The position numbers and the translations under genes are program-made. A stretch of DNA of 10,935 nt from Anaerotignum sp. (lineage in GTDB: Bacteria; Bacillota; Clostridia; Lachnospirales; Anaerotignaceae): positions 1 through 10,935 of the forward strand of contig JAHHTV010000042.1 in the NCBI GenBank assembly GCA_020024395.1, given 5' to 3'. This document shows, piece after piece, positions 1 to 7,166 of this stretch (position 1 is the stretch's first letter; each line of letters begins with the position of its first letter). The notes below the pieces were generated by a model, which was not told the origin of the DNA, did no database searches, and saw only the letters and a list, made by a program, of their open reading frames with translations.

Positions 1-2715
1 TAATTTTTTTGCTGTATCATTTGTCTGTTGTTGTGTAGGTTGTTTTTGCTGCTGTTGTTGTTTTTCTTGCTGTTTTGGTTGTTTCTGTTTTTGAGGTATT
101 GGTTCTTTTGGCTGCTTTTGTTGTTTTGGTTTATGGATATTTGTTTGATGCTGTATCCATATGTGTTCTATTTTCATTGTCACAAACACAAATCGCCGCA
201 AAGCAATATCCACCAAAAACAATAATAGCCCTACAAGCAATAATATTTGTTGCAATTCTTTTTGTGCTACAGTGCCTGACAATGTTTGTGCAAACACATC
301 TTCGCCTTTTGTCAATATTCGACCACCTGTAATATCTGCAATCTGTTGCAATATTTGCAAACCATTTTTCTTTGTTGTCATATCATATTCTTTGGGATAC
401 CCAATATAAAAACCAGTATTTGCATTTATTTTGCTGCCATCTTTTTTGGTAATCATAATATTTGCAATATATGCCCCTTGTTTTGCAGTATCCAACACCC
501 CTTCATATTTTTCTGGTGTCATCATTTGCAAAGGCACATCAAATGTCTGATTGTCTGCTGTCACCACTTTAGCAGATACCTTTTCTACTGTTTCATCAAA
601 AGGCATTTCCAAATGCAATATACTTTCTTTTTCACCAGCCGCCGCAGACAGCACCAAATCATCCGATGCTTGTGTTTTCATTGTCCAAGCCACCGTATTA
701 CGTAATATCGAAACGCCATTATCTGCTGCAAGCCATGATTTTGACCATTGCCCATCAACATCTGCCGTCCATACGGCGGTTCTACCTAACCCATACTGCC
801 ATGTTGCCAATATCGGTTCTTCTTTGTCACTAACCAGTACCATATCTGCACGGCTTTTTCCATTTGTACCCACATAACCATCCAATGATGGTACCGTGTT
901 CACACCAGATAATATTGCAGAAGCGTGTTGCTGCTGAGGATAAAATGTGCGATGGTTCAAAAACTCTTTGCCTGCCAGTATTGTTTCTTTTGCAAAAATT
1001 TCAGGCAAATCTGTAAATTCATCTGTAAAGTAATATCTGCCGCCACCTTTTTCTGCCAAATATTCTAATAATTTTGTATCTGCATCACCACCCACAGCCA
1101 CTGTGGAAAGTGTTATTTGTTCTTCTTTCATTCTTTGTAACAACATCTGATATCCCGTTTGCTCTGCCTGTCCATCTGTCAAAAGCAATATATGGCGTTG
1201 TTTTGTCTGTTCTTTTTCCATTGCTTCCACAGCCATCTGCAAAGCAGGCAATATGCTTGTACCACCAGCCAGTTGTATACTGCCTGCGGCTTTTGTCAAA
1301 GTATCTTTATTTGTTGTCACTTCTTGTGGCTTAGCCACCCATTCTGCCAAATCATCAAATGCAATGACACCCACTCTGTCACCTTTTTGAAAATTGTCCA
1401 AACTGCGTATAACAGCCTCTTTTGCCATTTCCATACGAGAAATACCATAAGCACCATCTCCCATACTGCCAGAATGGTCAACCACCATTATCATCGTCAT
1501 ATCAGACTCTTGCCCTTCTGTTTTCAAATCCATATTCACAGGCAATATTTCTTCTAATATGGTATTTTGATAACCACCCAAAGCAAATGCATTTTCACCA
1601 CCGCTGACCAAAACACCGCCACCAGTCACACGGACATATTTTTCCAGTGTTTCCAAAAAGCCTTTTGGAAAATGCTCCACAGAAACATCGGCAAGTATCA
1701 CACCATCATATGCAGAAAGCTGTTCTATGGCAACAGGGGATGCAGACGCTTGCACACGTTTGATATGCATTTGTCCAGATAACATGTCTTCCCATGCTTT
1801 ACCGCTTTGTTCTTGTTCAATCACAAGCACCTGTGGCACATCTGCAATATATGTATATGCATACACTTGGTTGTTTTCTGGCAATGTATCTGTTTGTGCT
1901 TCAATTTCCGCACGATATGTCACACCGCCGCCTTTTTCCGTCAAATCAGAAAACACCACTTTATTTTCACCTTTATGCACAGAAATTTGCTCTTGTGCAA
2001 TGAGTGTATTGCCTTTGTATAATCGTATTTGTGCAGGTGTGTCCATATTGGCATCTATTTGCAATGCAATATCATATCTTGTATTTTTGTTAATCACTTT
2101 TGGAAGTTCCATATTTGTCAGTTGCACTTCTTGACGTTCTTCCGTTTGCAATGGCACAACATCTACCACAATCCCTTGTGCTGCCAAAGCCCTTGCCTGC
2201 TGCACACCATCATCCTGCGTTTCGTTGCCATCAGACAATAACACCACTCTTTTTGCCGTTTTTTCTGGCATCACTGATGCTGCCAACCGCAGTACCGCTG
2301 CAATATCTGTACCACTTTTGTCTGTTTCTGAAATAAAATCCACAGAAACATCGGTATCTTTTTTTGGTAGTTGCTCCACACCAGCCATACGCCCAAATGA
2401 AAGCACCCCCATCATATCTTTTTTATCTTTTGCCTCTTGTACAGCTGTCAAAAATGTTTTCATTTCCTTTGCTGCATTTGTTGCACTGGCAGAACGGTCA
2501 GCTGCAAAAATTGTGGTTGTACCATTTGCTTTTATTGTGATATTGGGTTGTGCCATTGCCAATATCAGCACACTGCAAACCAAAAGTCGTATCACACTAT
2601 AAAACTTTTGCTGAAAAGATGAGCCAAATTGTCCTTTTCTTGCTACCCAAATCACAATACCAAACACGATTGGCAGCAATAGCAACCAAAAAGGCTGTTG
2701 TAATTCAATTTTCAC
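1..2715 (-). CDS. Large membrane protein with two VWA domains flanking a GATase1-like domain (3' end cut by window edge)
   Basis: The frame is open for 905 codons from a GTG start to the window edge with no stop. GTG is chosen because an in-frame TGA lies three codons upstream (2722-2724), the next in-frame ATG is about 54 codons in, and the first membrane helix starts right after GTG. Order: helices about 9-24 and 40-56; first VWA with D73-x-S75-x-S77, T136 and D162; a beta-rich linker; GATase1-like segment about 293-395; second VWA with D413-x-S415-x-S417, T486 and D514; the GLGRTAVWTAD motif (642-652) typical of this VWA/GATase membrane family; a last helix about 822-838; then a Gln/Lys/Pro-rich cytoplasmic tail. 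VWA domains bind a divalent metal and protein partners; no enzyme activity is implied, and no GATase catalytic triad was identified. It overlaps the BatA-like gene by 11 bases, so coupled translation is likely. Partner and function unknown. Confidence 0.9.
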   Translation of the reverse strand, partial: MKIELQQPFWLLLLPIVFGIVIWVARKGQFGSSFQQKFYSVIRLLVCSVLILAMAQPNITIKANGTTTIFAADRSASATNAAKEMKTFLTAVQEAKDKKDMMGVLSFGRMAGVEQLPKKDTDVSVDFISETDKSGTDIAAVLRLAASVMPEKTAKRVVLLSDGNETQDDGVQQARALAAQGIVVDVVPLQTEERQEVQLTNMELPKVINKNTRYDIALQIDANMDTPAQIRLYKGNTLIAQEQISVHKGENKVVFSDLTEKGGGVTYRAEIEAQTDTLPENNQVYAYTYIADVPQVLVIEQEQSGKAWEDMLSGQMHIKRVQASASPVAIEQLSAYDGVILADVSVEHFPKGFLETLEKYVRVTGGGVLVSGGENAFALGGYQNTILEEILPVNMDLKTEGQESDMTMIMVVDHSGSMGDGAYGISRMEMAKEAVIRSLDNFQKGDRVGVIAFDDLAEWVAKPQEVTTNKDTLTKAAGSIQLAGGTSILPALQMAVEAMEKEQTKQRHILLLTDGQAEQTGYQMLLQRMKEEQITLSTVAVGGDADTKLLEYLAEKGGGRYYFTDEFTDLPEIFAKETILAGKEFLNHRTFYPQQQHASAILSGVNTVPSLDGYVGTNGKSRADMVLVSDKEEPILATWQYGLGRTAVWTADVDGQWSKSWLAADNGVSILRNTVAWTMKTQASDDLVLSAAAGEKESILHLEMPFDETVEKVSAKVVTADNQTFDVPLQMMTPEKYEGVLDTAKQGAYIANIMITKKDGSKINANTGFYIGYPKEYDMTTKKNGLQILQQIADITGGRILTKGEDVFAQTLSGTVAQKELQQILLLVGLLLFLVDIALRRFVFVTMKIEHIWIQHQTNIHKPKQQKQPKEPIPQKQKQPKQQEKQQQQQKQPTQQQTNDTAKKL
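19..135 (-). repeat. Low-complexity Gln/Lys/Pro-rich coding tract
   Basis: Residues 861-899 of the two-VWA protein, after its last membrane helix, are almost only Q, K and P with a few E and T, including a run of five Q. Coding-strand CAA, CAG and AAA codons make a near-microsatellite. By topology it should be a disordered, positively charged cytoplasmic tail. The full extent is unknown because the gene leaves the window. Confidence 0.85.
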
Positions 2716-4492
2716 GACAATTCACCCACCATTCTGTCAAAATCACGCCTAGCAATAACAACAATAACCAAATTGCAATCGGTTTCCCTGCATGAATGGT
2801 TTTGTTTGTTGTTGCTGTTTGTTGTGCTGCCTCTTTTGTAACACGCAAATCAGACTCTCCCACCACCTGTGCATTGACACCAAACGGTGTTGTTGTGGTA
2901 TTGCCTTTTGCGTCTGTTTCATTGAGTAAATACCAGCCTGTTTCTGCTGTTTCTGTCAACGCTCTTGCAGGTGTTGGCGGCAATATTGCAATTTCTTTGC
3001 CTTCTGCTGTTTGTACGGTTGCTTTTTGTGTATCTGGTTTTAATGCAAATGTCACAGCTTGTCCTGCAATACTTTGTGAAACACCTCCTGTCTGTTCTGG
3101 AAAATACCATTGTATCAAACGATACCACAGCACAGGAAATGTTGTTTGTAATGGAAAATCACTGTCATGCAAATCAAATCCCAATGCCGCAATTTTTCTG
3201 CCTTCTGTTTCTCCAAACAATCCCAGTGTTTTACCTTCTGCCTGCAAAAAAGCCTTGCCCCAATTTGCAGAAAGTGGTGTACCTTTTTGCAGTGCAAAAG
3301 CCACATCCGTCACATTTTCCAAGCCAGTACCATCTGCACCTCTCACCATTTCTGAAAAATTCTGTTCTGCCTCCACTGTAAACAAACTGTTTTGTGGTGG
3401 ATTGAGAAAAAGCAAATGCCCATCTGTTGGCAATATTTCTGGTATCATACCATCAAAAATATACAATCCATATCCTGTTGCTTCTGGTGTATCTGTTTTA
3501 TAAAAATCCACTTTTTCCAACAGCGATAATGATTTTTCTAAAAATACATTGCCTTTTGTCACCAAAAGCACTTTTTGTGTTTCTGCTTTTCCAACACCCA
3601 AATATCTGATATCATCTATAGGCAATGCATCTTGTGGAGATATACGCACCTCTAATGTTTTTGCTTGTTTTGGTACGCCTTGAAACACCACATCCACATC
3701 TTGTTCTGCATCCACTGTCACCGTTTTGGTATCATACGCCGCACCATCTGCAAACAATGTCACCGTTTTCTGTATTTCTCCTGTACCATACCAATGCAAA
3801 CGAGCCAACACATAACCACCATCTGCTTGCAATGTATGAGAAAGCAACGTCACAGCTGTATTTTGTTCTTGATTATTGTAAATTTGTTCCACTACCTGCA
3901 TGGTACCCAAATTGCCATAATTATCTGTATATAGCAGTATATCGCCACCCAAAGCATCTTGCTCTGCTGCCAATAATGTTTTTGCACCTTCCCAGTCCAC
4001 ACCACCTGCGGTTGGTTGTGCTTTTTCTAATAACTGCAATACCGTTTTTTTATCCTGCCCACCGCTCACAGCCACAAATGGGCTATCAGTCAGCATCACC
4101 AATGAAAAGGAAGAATTTTCGGCAGATTGTTCCACCCAAGTCATCATATCTTTTTTTGCCAAATCAAAACGAGATTGCTTACCATCTGTTGTTTGCATAC
4201 TCAAAGAACAATCCAAAGCCAACACAGCATCTTGTACTTTCATACTGCCAGCCACAAAAGGTGCTGCCAGTGCAAAAGACAAAAGCACAGCTGCTGCAAT
4301 TTGCAACAACATCAATTTATTTTTTTTCAATTTTTGCCACGGTTGTTGTGATTTTGTCTGTGTCAACACCTTTTCCCAAAGAAATAGACTTGGCACCTGT
4401 TTTTGCTGATATTTTTGTTTCCACAAATACATCAAAACAATCACAGGCACCGAAAGCAATGCCAACAATCCCAAAGGCTGTAACAACCCCAT
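2705..4492 (-). CDS. BatA-like membrane protein with VWA domain
   Basis: 595 residues. The N-terminus matches the BatA (aerotolerance regulator N-terminal) pattern: a helix at about 3-24, a basic cytoplasmic loop, and a second helix at about 60-80. A VWA domain follows, with the metal-site motif D94-x-S96-x-S98 and D190; the usual MIDAS threonine position reads GGVD (V165) instead of GGTD. A beta-rich linker leads to a GATase1-like segment (about 306-365) and the GRKIAALGFDLHDSDFPL stretch (431-448) typical of this family. A C-terminal helix (about 571-590) re-enters the membrane. Start: ATG with AAGGGGG seven bases upstream. It lies 22 bases after the signal-less paralogue and overlaps the next VWA gene. 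By analogy with BatA clusters it is a structural or scaffolding envelope protein; the bat gene name is not assigned because function is untested here. Confidence 0.88.
   Translation of the reverse strand: MGLLQPLGLLALLSVPVIVLMYLWKQKYQQKQVPSLFLWEKVLTQTKSQQPWQKLKKNKLMLLQIAAAVLLSFALAAPFVAGSMKVQDAVLALDCSLSMQTTDGKQSRFDLAKKDMMTWVEQSAENSSFSLVMLTDSPFVAVSGGQDKKTVLQLLEKAQPTAGGVDWEGAKTLLAAEQDALGGDILLYTDNYGNLGTMQVVEQIYNNQEQNTAVTLLSHTLQADGGYVLARLHWYGTGEIQKTVTLFADGAAYDTKTVTVDAEQDVDVVFQGVPKQAKTLEVRISPQDALPIDDIRYLGVGKAETQKVLLVTKGNVFLEKSLSLLEKVDFYKTDTPEATGYGLYIFDGMIPEILPTDGHLLFLNPPQNSLFTVEAEQNFSEMVRGADGTGLENVTDVAFALQKGTPLSANWGKAFLQAEGKTLGLFGETEGRKIAALGFDLHDSDFPLQTTFPVLWYRLIQWYFPEQTGGVSQSIAGQAVTFALKPDTQKATVQTAEGKEIAILPPTPARALTETAETGWYLLNETDAKGNTTTTPFGVNAQVVGESDLRVTKEAAQQTATTNKTIHAGKPIAIWLLLLLLGVILTEWWVNCREN
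2722..2730 (-). promoter_or_regulatory. Ribosome binding site for GTG-started two-VWA gene
   Basis: GGTGGGTGA lies six bases before the GTG at 2713-2715, inside the last codons of the BatA-like gene. Its GGTGA part matches the 3' half of AGGAGGTGA, so it is weaker than the other sites in this operon. With an 11-base gene overlap, the GTG probably depends on ribosomes finishing the upstream gene. Confidence 0.6.
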
Positions 4493-4499
4493 GCCTTTT

Positions 4500-4506
4500 C
4501 CCCCTT
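4500..4506 (-). promoter_or_regulatory. Ribosome binding site for BatA-like gene
   Basis: AAGGGGG seven bases before the ATG at 4490-4492. A second AAAAGG is closer to the start. Supports the annotated start. Confidence 0.6.
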
Positions 4507-4514
4507 ACATTTTA

Positions 4515-4931
4515 TCAAACACCAAATGCAGTCAATATATTTGTCACATCATTTCCTGTTTCATAGAACACAAAAAATTTCTCTTTTGGTATCAAAAATC
4601 TCAAATGTTTTGTCATGCCGTCCAATATTTCCAACTGCACATAACCATCATATACCACCATATTTGTCAAAAGCACTGTTTTTTCTGTATGATGTCCATA
4701 CAAATCCATTACAAAATTCCATTTTACACCATATATTGCCAAAGGCGTTTTATTTGTAGGCAAAGCATCTACTTTTTTCCAAGTATCTACCACCATATCA
4801 GAAACAAAATTTTCTGTGTTTTGTACAATTTTTCTTGTATCCAAATCTGTTCTTGTCATCACCAAACCTTGTCTTGCTTTTTGGTTACCATCCAAAAATA
4901 TTTGTTTTGCCCATTCAACATGGTTCAATTC
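4515..4931 (-). repeat. Diverged tandem gene duplication, copy 2 (signal-less protein core)
   Basis: This region aligns to 5106-5522 at a constant offset of 591 bases with no insertion or deletion between the two stop codons and codon 43/59. Exactly matching runs include 4608-4627, 4640-4660 and 4759-4781 (20, 21 and 23 bases), while other parts differ freely. The pattern shows a direct duplication of the core, followed by uneven divergence or later gene conversion. Confidence 0.88.
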
Positions 4932-5057
4932 TTTCACAACATCTGTTTTTGCTGTATGCATTGCCTGTTTGACATCTTCTGACATACCTTTCATATTTTT
5001 TTGCATTTCTGTGCGAAAAGTTGTAAATGCATCATTCCAGTTCTGATTTTGTTGCAT
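4515..5057 (-). CDS. Small protein of unknown function, signal-less paralogue of the upstream lipoprotein
   Basis: 180 residues, family not recognised. Residues 1-42 are polar and likely helical (MQQNQNWNDAF...); no signal peptide, lipobox or membrane helix is present. An in-frame TAA (5073-5075) six codons before the ATG excludes a longer start that could supply one, and a strong AGGAGGGG (5064-5071) fixes the ATG. Residues 43-180 align without gaps to residues 59-196 of the upstream lipoprotein; a hand count gives 77 identities in 138. Shared blocks are TWKKVDALP/EWKKVDALP, NKTPLA, GHH.EKT, VVYDGY and LDGMTK, and both end in FGV. The core looks like an alternating beta-strand fold. As read, the product would stay in the cytoplasm, perhaps at the inner face of the membrane complex encoded around it. 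No function is proposed. Confidence 0.87.
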   Translation of the reverse strand: MQQNQNWNDAFTTFRTEMQKNMKGMSEDVKQAMHTAKTDVVKELNHVEWAKQIFLDGNQKARQGLVMTRTDLDTRKIVQNTENFVSDMVVDTWKKVDALPTNKTPLAIYGVKWNFVMDLYGHHTEKTVLLTNMVVYDGYVQLEILDGMTKHLRFLIPKEKFFVFYETGNDVTNILTAFGV

Positions 5058-5063
5058 AATAAA

Positions 5064-5071
5064 CCCCTCCT
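5064..5071 (-). promoter_or_regulatory. Ribosome binding site for signal-less paralogue
   Basis: AGGAGGGG six bases before the ATG at 5055-5057. Together with the TAA at 5073-5075 in the same frame, it rules out a longer N-terminus with a signal peptide. The rest of the 48-base gap (5058-5105) shows no hairpin or promoter that I can recognise. Confidence 0.8.
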
Positions 5072-5105
5072 GTTACCCCTTTTATTGTTTTGTTCGGTAT
5101 TGCCA

Positions 5106-5522
5106 TCAAACACCAAAACCTGTCAAATGTGTTGTCACATCATTTTCAATTTCATATGTCACACAAAATGCATCTTTGGATATCAAACAGTCCAAATATT
5201 TTGTCATGCCGTCCAATACTTCTAACTGTGCATAACCATCATATACCACCAAGTTTGCCAAAATCAATGTTTTTTCTATATGATGTCCGTCCATTTCCAC
5301 ATAAAATGTGCGTCCCACATCATATACCGCCAAAGGCGTTTTATTTTCTGGCAAAGCATCTACTTTTTTCCATTCCTTCACATTCATATTTGCAATAAAA
5401 TCTTTTGTTTCTGTTACGGTTTGTGGTGTATCCAAATCCATTCTTGTCAACACCAATTTTTCTTTTTCTACACCATCTGTAATCAAAAATACTTCTTCTG
5501 CCCAGTTGATATTGTTTAATTC
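5106..5522 (-). repeat. Diverged tandem gene duplication, copy 1 (lipoprotein core)
   Basis: Partner of 4515-4931. The matching identical runs are at 5199-5218, 5231-5251 and 5350-5372. Sequence upstream of codon 59 (spacer and signal peptide) has no clear counterpart in the other copy, so the homology stops at the start of the core. Confidence 0.88.
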
Positions 5523-5696
5523 TTGTGCAACTTCTATTTTTGAATCCTCTATGGTTTGTTTTAGTTCATTTGTAACATCTTTCAGCCCTTCTATATTTTG
5601 CTGTATTTCCGTTGCTTCTTTTTCTTTCACTATGCCACAGCCACTCAAACAAAAAGCTGTCAATACGCCAAAAATCCATATTTGATTTCGTTTCAT
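5106..5696 (-). CDS. Putative lipoprotein of unknown function, paralogous to the following gene
   Basis: 196 residues. The N-terminus is a lipoprotein signal: basic MKRN, a hydrophobic stretch, then lipobox L17-S-G-C20, so the mature protein should be lipid-anchored by Cys20 on the outer face of the membrane. Residues 25-58 are charged and likely helical (coiled-coil-like spacer). Residues 59-196 form the same core as the downstream paralogue, with conserved blocks LVLTR.DLDT, EWKKVDALPENKTPLA, DGHHIEKT, VVYDGY, LEVLDGMTKYL and the FGV end. Cys170 and Cys178 are absent from the paralogue (Phe at both positions). The SD AGGAGG (5705-5710) overlaps the TAG stop of the preceding gene, 12 bases away, so translation is probably coupled. 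The family is not recognised; position suggests an extracytoplasmic partner of the VWA and coiled-coil proteins. Confidence 0.88.
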   Translation of the reverse strand: MKRNQIWIFGVLTAFCLSGCGIVKEKEATEIQQNIEGLKDVTNELKQTIEDSKIEVAQELNNINWAEEVFLITDGVEKEKLVLTRMDLDTPQTVTETKDFIANMNVKEWKKVDALPENKTPLAVYDVGRTFYVEMDGHHIEKTLILANLVVYDGYAQLEVLDGMTKYLDCLISKDAFCVTYEIENDVTTHLTGFGV

Positions 5697-5704
5697 ATAG
5701 ATAT

Positions 5705-5710
5705 CCTCCT
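5705..5710 (-). promoter_or_regulatory. Ribosome binding site for lipoprotein gene
   Basis: AGGAGG overlapping the TAG stop (5709-5711) of the coiled-coil protein gene, eight bases before the ATG at 5694-5696. Confidence 0.8.
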
Positions 5711-7166
5711 ATCGCTCTAATGTAGAAAAATAATCAGAAACCAATGTTTTCATACCATACGGAATATTTTGTTCATCTAAAGTACGCATCGCATCATTGC
5801 GATATTGTTGATACACGGTATCATATGGCACACTTTCCCCACGTTCTCCCATCGTATGATGTTGTGTCATGGTTGTTTGTCCCATTTGTGTATCTGTACC
5901 TTGTATCTGTACATCTTGGTCTGCTTTTTCTGCGGCAAAACGGGTATAAATTTTTTCAGACTCTATATGTCCAGACCCTCTGCCATTGCCTGTTTGTCCA
6001 TTGCCATTACCTGTACCGTTGCCTGTTTGCCCATTGCCATTTCCTGTTTGCCCATTGCCATTTTCTGTGCCACTTTGATTGCCTGCATCTTGTGCAGTAT
6101 TCTGCGTCAAAGCACTCTGTGCCAAAACTTGATTCATTTTTTGCAAACCATATCGTAAATTGGCATTTTGATTTGCCTGCCCCACAGCAACTTTTTCTAG
6201 CTGTTCTAATATTTGTTGCAAATCCTCACCATTTTGTAAAGCCTCTTGCAACTTTTCCAATATTTCCTGCATATCTGCATCAGAAATTTCTGTTTGTGAC
6301 AATGCTTGTGCAAGTGCAGCTTTTTGTTCTGCGGACATATTTTGTAATGCTTGCATCATATTTTGCATTGCCGCAGAAATTCCTTTGCTGTCGCCTTTTT
6401 CCATCTCTTTTGCCACTTCTTCCATACCGCTTTGCTTTTGCAATGTTTCTGCCAATGCTTGCAAATCTTTAGAAACACTTTTTTTCTCCAATGCTTTCAT
6501 TTCCTGTTGTGCTTGCTGTATGGCTTCTTCTGCTTGTTTTTGTGTTTTGGCTTGTTTCAATTCCTTTTCCAAACTTTTTACTGCTTTTGCAAATATTTGT
6601 TCTTCTTCTTTTGTCATATCATCTTTCATTTCTTGTTGTACTTGCTCTATTTTTTCCAATTTTGCATCTGCAAACACTTCTGCCTCTGGTTCTTTTTGTA
6701 TTGGTACAAAACCTGCACATACCAAAAGTACAAACATCATACCACACAATCTGCACCATTTTTTCGGCAAAAGCATATGATATTGTTTTGCAAAATTCTG
6801 TTCTTTTGCCTTTGCAAAACCATCTGCCACAGCCAAATCTTCCACTTCATTTTTTGTCCCTCTTTGAAGCAGTTCCATTGTTGTAATCATACGTTCTGCC
6901 CCACCACAAGCATCTGCTGTGATTGCTGTTTCTTTTGCTGTTACTTTTTTTACAAAAAAAGCTGTGATAATTGCTGCCAAAAAACCACACAACAGCAAGC
7001 TGACACACACAACAAAAACACCATCTATACGATAAAATTTAGACAGCAAAATAATAGCAACGCTCACGCCACTTGCGACTGTTTCCCATATCAAAAACCA
7101 TTTGCAAAACCGTTCCGCCATCATTTTTCGTTTCAGCGGAAACAGCAACCGCAGAAATTCTTTCAT
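5709..7166 (-). CDS. Three-helix membrane protein with long coiled coil and Asn/Gly/Gln repeat (DUF4175-like)
   Basis: 485 residues. A basic N-terminus precedes helices at about 24-45 and 50-72; a cytoplasmic segment (about 73-136) and a third helix (about 137-156) follow. If the N-terminus is inside, everything after 156 is extracytoplasmic. Residues about 165-345 are rich in Glu, Lys, Gln and Ala with heptad-like spacing, so a long coiled coil is likely. Residues 369-395 are an imperfect NGNGQTG repeat. The C-terminal part ends with VPYDTVYQQYRNDAMRTL and IPYGMKTLVSDYF, resembling the end of large membrane proteins found in BatA/VWA clusters, some labelled DUF4175; that assignment is from memory and tentative. 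It begins in an ATGA overlap with the permease, with AAGGAG nine bases upstream. Probable role: an envelope structural or regulatory component of the complex. Confidence 0.85.
   Translation of the reverse strand: MKEFLRLLFPLKRKMMAERFCKWFLIWETVASGVSVAIILLSKFYRIDGVFVVCVSLLLCGFLAAIITAFFVKKVTAKETAITADACGGAERMITTMELLQRGTKNEVEDLAVADGFAKAKEQNFAKQYHMLLPKKWCRLCGMMFVLLVCAGFVPIQKEPEAEVFADAKLEKIEQVQQEMKDDMTKEEEQIFAKAVKSLEKELKQAKTQKQAEEAIQQAQQEMKALEKKSVSKDLQALAETLQKQSGMEEVAKEMEKGDSKGISAAMQNMMQALQNMSAEQKAALAQALSQTEISDADMQEILEKLQEALQNGEDLQQILEQLEKVAVGQANQNANLRYGLQKMNQVLAQSALTQNTAQDAGNQSGTENGNGQTGNGNGQTGNGTGNGNGQTGNGRGSGHIESEKIYTRFAAEKADQDVQIQGTDTQMGQTTMTQHHTMGERGESVPYDTVYQQYRNDAMRTLDEQNIPYGMKTLVSDYFSTLER
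5982..6062 (-). repeat. In-frame Asn-Gly-Gln-Thr-Gly coding repeat
   Basis: 27 codons (residues 369-395 of the coiled-coil membrane protein) encode three imperfect NGNGQTG units with an NGTG insert. On the plus strand the repeated words are variants of cccattgccattacctgt. It acts as a flexible linker between the coiled coil and the C-terminal part. Repeat number could vary between strains by slippage, and a whole-unit change would keep the frame. Confidence 0.85.

Noticed and set aside
4..10. Run of seven A on the coding strand as a possible slippage site
   Set aside because: It lies in a Lys-coding low-complexity tail at the window edge. No alternative frame or stop context can be examined, so programmed slippage is not supported.
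3625..4566. A 313-codon plus-strand open frame opposite the BatA-like gene, with other long plus-strand frames such as 2796-3503, 5744-6472 and 6351-7277
   Set aside because: They lie antisense to well-supported genes, give Cys/His/Phe-rich sequences with no motifs, and lack convincing ribosome sites. They arise because the true coding strand rarely uses TTA, CTA and TCA codons.
5058..5105. Possible internal promoter or terminator in the 48-base gap between the paralogous genes
   Set aside because: Apart from the ribosome site, no -10/-35 pair or stem-loop followed by a T-run was recognised on the minus strand.
5744..6472. His/Cys-rich repeat frame opposite the coiled-coil gene, resembling a metal-binding repeat protein
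   Set aside because: Its HCHFL-like repeats are the antisense reading of the NGNGQTG-coding repeat and have no independent support.
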